Positions 36,521-46,214 of a stretch of DNA of 64,000 nucleotides are shown here, one piece after another. This stretch comes from Athripsodes cinereus. Its lineage: Eukaryota; Arthropoda; Insecta; Trichoptera; Leptoceridae. The position numbers were made by a program, and so were the translations under genes. Numbering within the stretch: the first letter of the stretch is position 1; each line of letters opens with the position of its first letter. A model generated the notes under the pieces. It saw only the letters and a program-made list of their open reading frames with translations, made no database searches and was not told where the DNA came from. Location: the NCBI GenBank assembly GCA_947579605.1, contig OX388312.1:6386001-6450000 (forward strand), given 5' to 3'.

Positions 36521-37099
36521 GTATTACAAAAGAAAGGCATCCAGGTTGTTAAGAGATTAAGTACATTTATTTAAACATTAAACGAAGGTTCTTTTTTGCT
36601 TAATTTATTCAAAATTCGTATAAGCAAGTAGCGGACAATATAAGATATTTCTTCATTGCCTTAACATGGCAATTTCGCTAAACAAATGGAGGACAAATGC
36701 CATAAAATGGGGGAAATTTACGCGTAACACAATAATGTACAAGCATGCATACTTATATAAAATGTATAATCATACCTATTATCAAAAGAATTATAATATT
36801 GCCCAATTATGCAAATGCATCCCAACATAAACTCTTCTAACTTGTGTTATTTTTATTACCAGTATTATTTTATCGTTGATCTATAAACTTCACCAATTTT
36901 ATCGGTTCAAAATTAAGATTTAAGGTTTTCGGAAGTATTACAAACAACAAAAAGTTAATATATAGCTGAATAATGTATCATAAGATTCATAAGCACTTTG
37001 GCCTCATAAAAAGAGACAAAAGCCATTTCATTAGGTCATTCAGGTAAAAAAATAATTTCGTAAAGTTGGAAAGATAGGTATTATTTCCTTGACATCAGA

Positions 37100-37205
37100 A
37101 CACCAAAGAACGGAATCTTATGAGAGGTGTGAAAGAGCAGTTGAGTGCTGCCCAAGATGTGAGGTATTTCTAACGAAATATCATGAACATCGGAAGAACT
37201 CAGTA
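37100..37205 (+). mobile_element. RTE-type LINE, decayed 3' scrap
   Basis: 'MRGVKEQLSAAQDVRYF' and 'IMNIGRTQ' align in order with the RTE C-terminus 'IRSVEELFRAAQDRDKFAEV..NVGGTRQ' of the copy at 39043..41515. Confidence 0.55.
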
Positions 37206-37239
37206 TATGTTTATTAGGAATAGGTAAATACTTTATTAG

Positions 37240-37377
37240 ACAGTGACCTGGCTACGAAACATAAGAGAATGGACCGGCATCCGAAGTGTGGAGGAGCTGT
37301 TCCGAGCTGTGCAGGATAAGGACAGGTTCGCCAAGGTGATCGCCATCATCAGGGGGACCCGACAATGCACTTAAAGA
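37240..37377 (+). mobile_element. RTE-type LINE, 3'-terminal fragment
   Basis: Uninterrupted 'TWLRNIREWTGIRSVEELFR' and 'AVQDKDRFAKVIAIIRGTRQ' precede a stop and an AAAGAAAAAG tail. It is close to the 39043..41515 copy and much younger than the neighbouring scrap at 37100. Confidence 0.85.
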
Positions 37378-37972
37378 AAAAGATTATTACTAAAACATTA
37401 TTCTCAAAACATATTGATGCTCGGATTTCATATGAAAACTATTTTGTTCTTACATTATTGTATTTTTTACCTGCATGTTATCATCACTTATAAATTTTCA
37501 AAGACTATATAAAGTTTAGTGATCACATGATTAATAGAAAATTGACAATTACGAGTATATTGGTCTGATTAGGTTCTAGTAGAAGCTTCTTTTTTCAAAG
37601 ATATATCTGGGTTTTGTTTGAAAGCTACACACAAACATTAAATATTATTTTTTAATATTGTTATTATTATTATTTTTTTGTTCTTTCGGGACATTTGTAT
37701 CTAGAAACCCCACATAATTACATAATTTCCCTTCATAATCTGTTGAATGAAAGATATTACAGAAAAATTTTAACTTTTATAATAATAAAAAAATAATATA
37801 ACCCCGTACAGCAAAATACATTTTAATATTGTTATTAAGAATGCTGATTTTAAACCGGACAGGCTGAAATTTCGTTATTTCGTGAAATATGCAAAAGTTT
37901 CTTAAAATGTTGAGGGTTTTAAAAGATAATTTCATTAATTGTATCGGCATTTACTTTGTAACACTTCATTTT

Positions 37973-38069
37973 AAATTATCAAATAAAATAAAATAAATAT
38001 TTATTATTTTTGTTTCGTGTTACACGAAACAAAAATAATAAATATTTATTTTATTTTATTTGATAATTT
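37973..38069. repeat. Perfect palindrome, 48-bp arms, 1-nt spacer
   Basis: Positions 37973..38020 are the exact reverse complement of 38022..38069, with a single T between. The innermost part is CGTGT-T-ACACG. A decaying MITE would show mismatches, so this formed recently, is kept by gene conversion, or is an assembly artefact. Confidence 0.95.
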
Positions 38070-39050
38070 TAAAAGATAGTTCAACAATTTAAGCCAAAGC
38101 AAATTCTTGTTCATTTTGCTTATTTTTAACTGTCAAAACTTTGAAGTAGGCCGAATAAGCGAAGCATTAGTTGTAAGAACTATAATCACTCACAAACGAA
38201 ACTCAAATTTCCGAGAATTCTAAATTCTTAGAACTATGTAAGTTCATATAATACACAAGTTATATTAGAGAAGATAATTTAAATGAATAATTTGTTAGTC
38301 AGCCATATATAAATAAACAGCAACGACATGAATTATAACCCCTTATATCTTATTACAACATTTCTCCCACCAAGGATATCTCAAGCAGACGAATAATAAT
38401 TGAATGTATGAATTTAATAAATTTTCGTACAAATATACTTGGAGATATAATGATAATCTTCTGATGTATTAAAATTTAATCCAAAATCTTCCGTAATGAT
38501 TTTTAATCTTAATATACATCGAAGTACTACTGAAATTTTAAATTTTGGATACAGCAATGAACAGGATTTTTATTTATAATAACTTGAGGTAACTTGGTCA
38601 TAATTCCATTAAGAAGACGATCAGAGAGCTTCTTCATCTTTCAAGTGTGGTCATACTCCATTTCATTCTCACATACCTCACAGGTAGCACTTAATCCAAC
38701 TACCAGTGGAATGGGTACTGTTTTACTTCTTATTCACCTCTCCTGTCCTCTTTTACTTTAGAGCGGTTGTACTCTGACCCTCGGCCTTCTTCTCAAGTAC
38801 AAAGCACCAAATCTTTTAGGCCTATATACCTTATGACCATATATAGACATAAGATATATGTTCACCTTGTTTACATCAAGAGGTATTTTACCAATAGCTT
38901 GGGCAGCGTCTGTGTGGAAAAATATTCCATTTGCTTTACACAACGCTCCTATTTCAGCAAATTGTTGCAAAGCACCTATTTCATTGTTGACAGCAATAAT
39001 GAACAGTGATGTTTCCAGAGTCAAAGATGCTTCCCATTGTTTCTTCTTCT

Positions 39051-41057
39051 TCAAGTGCCTTGTCGGGTCCCCCCAACGTTGGCGATCACCTCGGCGAACT
39101 TGTCCCTGTCCTGCGCTGCTCGGAACAGCTCTTCCACACTTCGGATGCCGGTCCACTCCCTTATGTTTCGCAGCCAGGACATCTGTCTCCTACCGGGACC
39201 TCGGCGTCCCTCAATTTTCCCCTTCAATATCAGTTGGACAAGGTGGTATTTTTCTCCACGCAGAACATGACCCAGATGTGAAACCTTCCGAACCTTGATG
39301 ATTGATAACAGCTCCCTGTCAACTCTAGCTCGCCTCAGGACTTCGGTATTGGTAACCATGTCGGTCCAGGGAATTCTGAGCATACGGCGATGGAGCCACA
39401 TTTCAAATGCTTCCAGTCTGTTCATTGTATTGACTTTTAAGGTCCATGTTTCACATCCATACAATAAAACAGACCATACATAGCACTTAATCATTCTTTG
39501 GCGGAGCTTCAAATTTATGCTGTCATTGCAGAAGAGTGGTTTCATTTTGTTAAATGCAGCTCTTGCTGCCTCAATTCTGCATTTTATCTCTACATCTGGG
39601 TCAAGAGATTGCGTTAGTATGCTGCCGAGGTATTTAAATTTCTCCACCCTTTCAACGCTACGGCCGTTCAAATACAATACTGACCCACTGTAATCAAGCC
39701 GTCCGAAGGTCATCCATTTGGTTTTGCCGATATTTATGGTTAGCCCCAGTCTTTCACCGGACTCGTCAACAAGATTAAGGAGGTCTTGAAGGTCATTGAC
39801 ACTTTCAGCCAGTAAAACAGTGTCGTCGGCATATCTAATATTGTTTATCACAACGCCATTGACTTTCAGTCCCCTGTCTGTGTTGGTGAGGGCTCTTTTA
39901 AAGACATAGTCGGAGTAGAGATTAAACAATAACGGAGAAAGGATACAACCCTGTCTCACGCCTCGCTGGATGGAAATTGCGTTTGATTTCTCATATCCAT
40001 GTCTTATTTCGGCTGTTTGGAGCCAGTACAGATTTTTAATAAAATTTAAATCCTTGGTATCAATATTGCATTCGACAAGCATTTTTATTAAGTCAGTATG
40101 TTTTACCCTGTCAAATGCCTTTTCGTAGTCAATAAAGCATGCAACTACCTCTTTTCTTTGGTCTCGGCACTTTTGTAACAATACATTTATAGCCAATAGT
40201 GCTTCGCGTGTTCCAAATGCGTTCCTGAAACCAAACTGTGTATCGTCTAAGTCTTGCTCACATTTACCACGTATTCTGGCATGTATTATCTTAATAAATA
40301 GCTTCAGGACGTGACTCATCAGACTAATCAATCTGTAGTCTCCACATTTTTTAGGGTGTTGTTTTTTAGGTAGCGTCACAAAGGTGGATTTCAACCAGTC
40401 GTGGGGTATGTTCCCCGTGTCATATATTGCATTAAAAAGTCTCAATAGGTAGTCAATATTGTCATTGTCAATGAGCTTCAACACCTCAACTGGGATGTCG
40501 TCTGGGCCGCATGCTTTACGATTGTCAGAGGTCTGCATTGCGTGAAGAACTTCCGATTTCATTATTGGTGGTCCGTACAAATTGGTAGAAACATCAGTAT
40601 CAGGTCTATTGTCCTTAAATATATCATAGATATATTTTTCCCATGTTTGTAGAATATCTTTTTCATCCAAAATCAGTTTATTGGACTCGTCAACCAAACA
40701 TGATGGAGTACTTTTTCTTGTAGTGCCTGTCATTTCTTTGAGTTTCTTGTGTAGCTTAAATGCATCATGGCTACGGTTGTACATTTCAAGTTCATCGCAC
40801 TGCGACTTCATCCACTCCTCTTTAGCCTTTTTTATTTCATTTCTAATTGTTTTCTGCAATCGCTTGTATTGTGTTTCACTATTTTTGCATTTACGTCTCT
40901 CATCCATCAGGTCCAAGATATGGTCCGTCATCCAATTCTTTTTCTTTCTATGTCCATCAGCTTTAAGATGAGTTTTACAGTTTTCGCTGATTAGTGTTTT
41001 AAATTCATCCCACTGTGTTTGTATTTCTTCAGGAGGGTCCTGACGGAGTTGCCTCAT
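39051..41057 (-). CDS. LINE reverse transcriptase (RTE-type), 668-aa open frame
   Basis: RNA-dependent DNA polymerase of the LINE 39043..41515. Catalytic motifs are intact: motif A 'FIDYEKAFDRV' (first Asp), motif B 'GVRQGCILSPLLFNL' and motif C 'IRYADDTVLL' (the YADD pair). The thumb and C-terminal tail follow: 'LLYGCETWTL', 'RLEAFEMWLHRRMLRIPW', 'HLGHVLRGEKYH' and 'WLRNIREWTGIRSVEELF'. The reading frame actually continues upstream of the first Met, through 'SIRIDTSKIQSDVIRN', to the frameshift near 41145. The protein would therefore be fused to the endonuclease in an intact element. The lack of stops over 2 kb suggests a fairly recent insertion. Clade assignment (RTE versus a near relative) is from remembered family features. 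Confidence 0.92.
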   Translation of the reverse strand: MRQLRQDPPEEIQTQWDEFKTLISENCKTHLKADGHRKKKNWMTDHILDLMDERRKCKNSETQYKRLQKTIRNEIKKAKEEWMKSQCDELEMYNRSHDAFKLHKKLKEMTGTTRKSTPSCLVDESNKLILDEKDILQTWEKYIYDIFKDNRPDTDVSTNLYGPPIMKSEVLHAMQTSDNRKACGPDDIPVEVLKLIDNDNIDYLLRLFNAIYDTGNIPHDWLKSTFVTLPKKQHPKKCGDYRLISLMSHVLKLFIKIIHARIRGKCEQDLDDTQFGFRNAFGTREALLAINVLLQKCRDQRKEVVACFIDYEKAFDRVKHTDLIKMLVECNIDTKDLNFIKNLYWLQTAEIRHGYEKSNAISIQRGVRQGCILSPLLFNLYSDYVFKRALTNTDRGLKVNGVVINNIRYADDTVLLAESVNDLQDLLNLVDESGERLGLTINIGKTKWMTFGRLDYSGSVLYLNGRSVERVEKFKYLGSILTQSLDPDVEIKCRIEAARAAFNKMKPLFCNDSINLKLRQRMIKCYVWSVLLYGCETWTLKVNTMNRLEAFEMWLHRRMLRIPWTDMVTNTEVLRRARVDRELLSIIKVRKVSHLGHVLRGEKYHLVQLILKGKIEGRRGPGRRQMSWLRNIREWTGIRSVEELFRAAQDRDKFAEVIANVGGTRQGT

Positions 41058-41136
41058 TCCACCGTTGATTGCTTGTGAGATTGTGTTTCTGATTACATCA
41101 CTTTGGATTTTGGATGTGTCTATTCGGATTGATGGT

Positions 41137-41515
41137 TTAGGCTTTTTTTATTTGTTTCAATTTCAGTTGGACGTCGGCTACTAATGGCACATGATCAGAA
41201 CCGATATCGGCACCAGGGTATGTAGTAACCCTTTTTACACAATTTCTATAACGTTGGTCCACTAAAATATAATCGATTTGGTTCCTTACAACATCATATA
41301 TAGTTCCATCTTGAGGGGACCTCCAGGTATATAACCTCCTTTTTGGAAGTTTGAACCAGGTGTTCATTGCTACCATATTTCTTTCCTGGCAGAACTCGTA
41401 TAATCTTTCACCTCGTTGGTTGCTCACCCCTAGTCCATGTTCGCCAACAATATAAGAGCGACGGCCGTTACCAACTTTGGCATTAAAGTCTCCAATGACA
41501 AAATTTATATCACCT
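41137..41515 (-). CDS. LINE endonuclease domain, N-terminally truncated
   Basis: The C-terminal part of the endonuclease/exonuclease/phosphatase-fold domain that nicks target DNA for reverse transcription. The frame reads 'INFVIGDFNAKVGNGRRSY', 'YEFCQERNMVAMNTWF', 'RRLYTWRSPQ', 'QIDYILVDQRYRN' and 'GSDHVPLVADVQLKLKQ', then a stop at 41137 caused by a one-base slip in the T7 run. The N-terminal Asn and Glu catalytic residues lie in the lost 5' part, so this copy cannot nick DNA. Confidence 0.9.
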
Positions 41516-41622
41516 TTGTTTAAATCTATCCATTTGCTTCAACTGGTAAATATGTTATACGAAAACCTTCTCCTCCTCTATCCAATACTCCGCAAGAATC
41601 TAGTACATGTGGGATGATCGAA

Positions 41623-42414
41623 TTGAATAAAATGTTGATTATAATGTAAAATATAAAAAAAGACAAATTTTTTGGAGTTTTGATTTCCAAATATTAATAA
41701 GGTGGTATTTTTTTATATTCTTGCGAGTAAATAAGCTGAGATACATAGTTTTGATATAATGAGCGAATGAATAATTAAATAAACACAAAGAAGAGGTAAA
41801 AAATAATGTGATCGTAAAGAAACATGTAACTTGATCCCGTGAATTACAATAATTGAGGACTAAGTAATATCGGGGAGTTTACATAAAGCTTTTTTATGGA
41901 AGAAGCGAAAGAGATATTAGTAACGTTTACATGTTTTGTGCCAAGTCTTCCTCGTTGCCTAAGCCTCTAGGGATGAAATTATTATAAATCAAAGGTGGTT
42001 TATAAATATAAATGATGTTATTTATAAATACTTAAGGTATGAAATATTGATGAAGTAAGTTGTAAGAGTTTTAATTAAATTATTCAGACACCTACTCAAA
42101 TGATGTCCTTGAGAATAATATGTTGCAGTAGAGCTAAGATTAGAGTCAATAATAATTTAATTGAATATGATTTGTTATTTATGTTTCCAAAATATTGCTT
42201 CATTTTCCGACCATTAATAATAATATAAATATTTTGTATTCTATAATTTCTATAACAAATGAAACAAATATCCGATGTTGAGTAACCGGTATTTATTTCA
42301 TTTTCGGCTTGTCCGGTTTAGGTAAAAGTAATCTGATATATCAAAAGAATAAGATATAGTAAAAAAAACTATCTATCTACTTAATTCTTTTTTAAATAAA
42401 TATGTCTATTTACA
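41623..42414. other. Noncoding stretch
   Basis: No NFS1 homology could be followed above about 41622. AT-rich, no gene seen. Confidence 0.4.
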
Positions 42415-42580
42415 CCCTCATTGTATCCCTTATTAGTGTGGAAGCCAGCGAACTAACTGCAATAATGAGCAAAGGGTTCTTCTATTTGTGTTTAAAAATC
42501 AGAACATTAAGAATGGATGGCAAGGTTCATAATTGAACTGAAAGAATTGAATGTCTTTAACGTGATGTACTTAGAAATTT
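42415..42580 (-). repeat. Decayed R247 copy
   Basis: On the plus strand 'GGAAGCCAGCGAACTAACTG', 'AAGAATGGATGGCAAGGTTC' and 'ATTGAATGTCTTTA' keep the R247 order. Strongly diverged. Confidence 0.5.
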
Positions 42581-42687
42581 CGTGAACAATTTTCAATAAA
42601 TCTACTTATATTTTTTATAGGCTCTGCTCTCCAAAAAGAGAGTAGAAGAGAGGGTAGCAGTAAAGACTTCAACGATGGTGGTTCATG

Positions 42688-42905
42688 CCTGCCCAATGAT
42701 CCGCTCATAAAGACAAATTTAGTTGAAATGTGCGGATAAAAAGGAGTCTACGACTACTGGGATATCCAGGTGTGAGATGTGTCTCTCTTCAAGTTTACAA
42801 ATATCCTGCCCCGTAGCCCGCTCAAGACGATAAATTTGGTTGAAGTGTGCGGATAATCAATAGGAGACTACGACTACTGGGATATCAGGGTGTAAAGGTT
42901 GTCAA
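42688..42905. repeat. Tandem duplication, 117-bp period
   Basis: Two diverged units (from 42688 and from 42805) share 'GTGCGGATAA', 'CTACGACTACTGGGATATC' and 'CCCGCTCA'/'TCCGCTCA' in the same order. The unit is GC-richer than the surroundings. I do not recognise it and see no open frame. Confidence 0.8.
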
Positions 42906-43511
42906 TGTTTTACCAAATATAACATTTCTCTATACCATACACATGGAAGAACTCACTCAAAAATTAATATTTTTCGACATTAGCAGAATAACTGGCCACT
43001 AGATATAAAAAAAAAACAACAATTAATCAGCTTTCTGTCGGTCTCGTTTAGAATCTCACTGGATATCCGTTCTTCGATATTGGGTCAAAAGCATTATCTT
43101 TATTATCAATAATAATACATACCTACGTCGCCGGATATTTAAGTAGCTACTCGAATTACGTATAAAGCTTCTTGTTGTTGTAATGATTTTACTTCATTCA
43201 TAATATTAATTCAAAATAACGTAACGCTCTCATTTTTTTCGCGTTCAAGTAAAAGCTTCATGCAATCCGTTTACTACTAACGGAAAGAATAAAAGCATTG
43301 TCACATTTTTTATGCTACCGTTCATACCTGACGTTCTTCGGAGTATTTCTGAAAAAAAAATGCTTTAAACTCTTTAAATGATTCAAGAATTTCAGGTATG
43401 CACTTAATTTAATTGATCACAACATTTCTGTAATAAGGAATAATCAGTGAACAAATATATGAATAATTAATTTTAAAAATATCATTTGTCTTCTATATCG
43501 GTTTTTCAGTT
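42906..43511. other. Noncoding AT-rich stretch
   Basis: No gene, RNA or clear repeat recognised. Confidence 0.4.
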
Positions 43512-43605
43512 CTAAGGATCGTGAGTAGCGTGGCTCATTTTATCCGCTATCTGTCGCCACAATGTGTGATCCTTCATCATGTGTACAACTCTGAGTGGAC
43601 TCAAA
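43512..43605 (-). mobile_element. LINE family C, decayed 3' fragment
   Basis: On the minus strand it reads 'VVHMMKDHTLWRQIADKMSH' and then 'ATHDP' with a stop. This is collinear with 'ALHMAEDRSKWRQMV' and 'DGHDPQD' of the copy at 55877..56331. Confidence 0.65.
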
Positions 43606-43802
43606 ATTGTACAAAATTTCACAATCAAATTCCTGACAAAGTTGTTATTTTGTAAACAGATTACTGGTGACGTTTTATCAATAAAAATACAGGTAATGAA
43701 CCTTGCCTAAAAACAAACTTGCTTATCATAAAAAGGTAAAATTCATCAAACTTTTTTTTGGCACATTTTTTGGAACATGGGAGTTTATCACTCAATTTAT
43801 CA

Positions 43803-44330
43803 AGTTCAGCAGGGCTACTCTTGATAAAATCTAAATACGATCTTAATAATAATAATAATAATCTTTATTGCACAAAATTAGTATACAAAGAATAAAAAAA
43901 ACATGACAACATTACCACTGAATACATAATTTTGTGCAATGGGCGAGTTTATCGCTGAAGCGCAATATCTTCCAACTAACCCATTAAACAAAAAAAAAAA
44001 CAATTCATAAAATAATAACAATATATAAATAAATAAAATAATTTAAGATATATAGATAACTAAATACATAGGTATACCAAAATAAATTTACACATAGAAT
44101 AAGCTACTTATATACAAAAATACAAAAATAAAATACAAACAACATCGGATAATCTTAATCTAGTCTTGATCTTGATCATACGACGCACGAAGGGACTTTT
44201 GTCAAAAACACCGCGCTACCGCTACCACGCGATGGGTATGCGCGTATTTTTAGCAAATGTGACTTGACGCGTCGTATGATTAAGATTAAGATCGTGTTTA
44301 GATTTTGTCAAGAGTAACCCTACAGAACTT
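43803..44330. mobile_element. Foldback MITE interrupted by a LINE tail
   Basis: The left arm (AGGGCTACTCTTGATAAAAT, CTAAATACGATCTTAAT) is the inverted repeat of the right arm ending near 44326 (GTCAAGAGTAACCCT on the plus strand). After a nested LINE (43848..44151) the arm resumes with 'GATCATACGACGC', pairing with 'GCGTCGTATGATTAAG' at 44271-44287. The core contains CpG-rich sequence (CGCGCTACCGCTACCACGCG). No transposase. Precise ends were not resolved. Confidence 0.8.
43848..44151 (-). mobile_element. LINE 3' end nested in the MITE arm
   Basis: A 304-bp insert flanked by an 8-bp target duplication ATCTTAAT (43840..43847 and 44152..44159), with an (ATT)n tail seen as AATAATAATAAT at the left. 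It contains the 3' box 'GGCGAGTTTATCGCTGAAGC' and 'CAATATCTTCCAAC', shared with other LINE tails in this window. Confidence 0.85.
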
Positions 44331-44904
44331 TCATTCCTAATCATCAGATCCACAATATTCATAATTATTTGAAATAGGTTCGTTAGAAGGTGCACATTAT
44401 ACAAACAAACATACACACCATACGAACTAATTCAAATATATGTTTGTTATTCAAAATGGAAAGCAGAAACTACTGAATATAAAAAATTAAACATGAAATC
44501 GTGTAAAGGAACACCTAGAATAACAATAAAAATAATATAACGTTGTTATATTTACGCGTAAAGAAAGAAATACGACGTAATTATGATAATGTAAGTGGTA
44601 TGCCGGTGGTAGAAATATTATTATTTTTTTAATAGTTACCTACATACATATATACCGTTATACCATCTACCTCTTGTGTTTATTATTCATACAGAAGGTA
44701 CATACGTTTATATTAGTATTATTATTGTAGATATATTTAAAAAAGTGGTTGCGTTCATTTATATTTATAAATAATCCTAATATAAGGATGATGGACTCTG
44801 ATGTATAAATACGTACGTACATAGGTTCTTTGATTATCAATAAAATGACAAAAGGTGGGCATATTGCATAAAAAATCTCTTTCAGTCAATCTTTATACCT
44901 CCCA
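44331..44904. other. Noncoding stretch
   Basis: No gene or boundary recognised. The 64-codon minus frame at 44222..44416 reads across the MITE end and is not a gene. Confidence 0.4.
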
Positions 44905-45055
44905 ATTATATTTGTCATTTGGAACCGACTCCCCGAGAACTTCCGTAAAAACCAACCGATAATAACAACGTTCAGGAGCAAGTTGAAGACATCGCTCTTC
45001 CAACATAGTTTCCCGCGCCCTTGAGATAGATGCTCCATTAAATGGCGCTGACTAA
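44905..45055 (+). mobile_element. LINE family D, C-terminal fragment
   Basis: It encodes 'FVIWNRLPENFRKNQPIITT', 'FRSKLKTSLFQHSFP' and 'RALEIDAPLNGAD' with a stop. It is collinear with, and better preserved than, 25020..25375. Confidence 0.75.
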
Positions 45056-45524
45056 ATCATCCAACATATAAAAGCTTATCTTTTTTTTTTGAGCTAAAGA
45101 ACCATTGATCAACCTCGAGTAAGATATGACGATCTTAAGGGGAGCACAATGTTCAACATTGAAATAAGACGCCCAAAAGCTGCTGCTGATGACGCTTGTG
45201 TTCCTGGAAATAAAAAAAAGAACCACAGATCCCATTTTATTTTCGTTCTATACTCGGCGAAGGAGAAAACACGGCGGTATTTGGAACCGACATTTCGTAA
45301 GGTAACTGGTGGCCGTTAACATTTTCTGCATCGTCCATACATCATCTTGAGCACTTGATAGCGAACACGATAAGGCTGTTACAATACAGCATTTTTATTA
45401 TTGCCTCTTATATCCGCAATGGAGGTATACAATATGATAATATTTTGAATTCTTTCAAGGTTTTGAGTTCCTTTTATCATATTAAATACGAAACATAATT
45501 TCTGTCAAATTAAGGAAGTCAAAT
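45056..45524. other. Noncoding stretch with a motif reused downstream
   Basis: It contains TAACTGGTGGCCGTTAAC at 45303, identical over 23 bp to the loop of the inverted repeat at 45525..45758. No gene called; the frame at 45038..45235 is unrecognised. Confidence 0.5.
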
Positions 45525-45758
45525 TTAAATGAATTTAATAAACTTATACTTTTTTATACACACTTATATTTTTATTTTTGCAGACAAAATTGTTTCGTCT
45601 CTTAATGAGACATTATCAATTCTAACTGGTGGCCGTTAACATTTTATTTTACTATCAATAGAATTGATAATGTTTCATTAAGAGACGAAACAATATTGTC
45701 TACAAAAATAAAAATATAAGTGTGTATAAAAAAGTTTAAGTTTTTTAAATTCATTTAA
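45525..45758. repeat. Long inverted repeat, about 98-bp arms, 38-bp loop
   Basis: Arms 45525..45622 and 45661..45758 are complementary with only a few mismatches (shared core TTTCGTCTCTTAATGAGAC). A 12-bp direct repeat AAGTCAAATTTA lies at 45516..45527 and 45796..45807. The loop carries the same 23 bp as 45303..45325. Non-coding, probably a foldback element. Confidence 0.85.
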
Positions 45759-46167
45759 TATGGATACACAAAAAGTGACGGATTACATTGAAAATAAGTC
45801 AAATTTATTTTACTCATTTTTTTATTGCTAAACGAATAATTACATTTGTTTTTCCGGTCTTGCAAACAAGTTTTTGAGTGTCTCAAAAAATAGAAAGGTA
45901 TTTAGAAAATGGTCTAAAATCATTCTGTTGATACATATAAATGGAGTTATATGAGTTTATATTGATATAAATGTAAATACCTGTGTTTTACGCTGCTAAA
46001 TCTCAGGAGTCGGGGACTCCTATTTATCCGAATTTGCACACTCACCTTCATTTCCTCACGGGCGACCCGAAGAACAGATCAAAGTCGCCTTGTTGGAATA
46101 ATAAAAAAAAGAAACAATAATAGCCCATATTGGGAGAAACTAAAATAAAGTGAGATCACACAATACA

Positions 46168-46214
46168 TATAGTTAACAATGTCACACATGTCATGTGTGA
46201 CATTGTTAACTATA
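46168..46214. repeat. Perfect palindrome, 23-bp arms, 1-nt spacer
   Basis: 46168..46190 is the exact reverse complement of 46192..46214 (inner CACACATG-T-CATGTGTG). No flanking gene explains it. Confidence 0.95.

Larger units (their letters stand above)
39043..41515 (-). mobile_element. RTE-type LINE, 2473 bp, endonuclease-RT ORF
   Basis: A non-LTR retrotransposon inserted in the NFS1 pseudogene. It has a 6-bp target duplication TTGTTT (39037..39042 and 41516..41521) and an (AAG)n tail at 39043-39052. Its single ORF encodes the C-terminal part of an apurinic-like endonuclease (motif GDFNAKVG and the SDHVPLVADV histidine motif) and then a full RT domain. It is 5'-truncated within the endonuclease. 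A lone one-base frameshift sits at a seven-T homopolymer (41143..41149) between endonuclease and RT. Confidence 0.93.
38540..41622 (-). pseudogene. NFS1: NFS1 cysteine desulfurase pseudogene split by a LINE
   Basis: NFS1 is the mitochondrial PLP enzyme that supplies sulfur for Fe-S clusters. Read on the minus strand, 41622..41522 encodes 'VLDSCGVLD..GEGFRITYLP'. After the LINE (39043..41515) it resumes with 'EASLTLETSLFIIAVNNEIG' and 'FFHTDAAQAIGKIPLDV'. It then gives 'SIYGHKVYRPK' (the PLP-lysine GHK is retained), 'RRRPRVRVQPL', 'RGQER', 'TVPIPLVVGLSATCE', 'NEMEYDHT', 'RLLNGIMTKLPQVIIN' and 'NPVH'. At least three stops and several frameshifts are present, the N-terminal third and extreme C-terminus are absent, and no introns interrupt about 230 residues. 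I read it as a 5'-truncated retrocopy that was already dead or dying. The functional gene must lie elsewhere. Confidence 0.88.

Noticed and set aside
38540..39042. Functional NFS1 gene
   Set aside because: In-frame stops, frameshifts, a missing N-terminus and a LINE insertion rule out a working enzyme.
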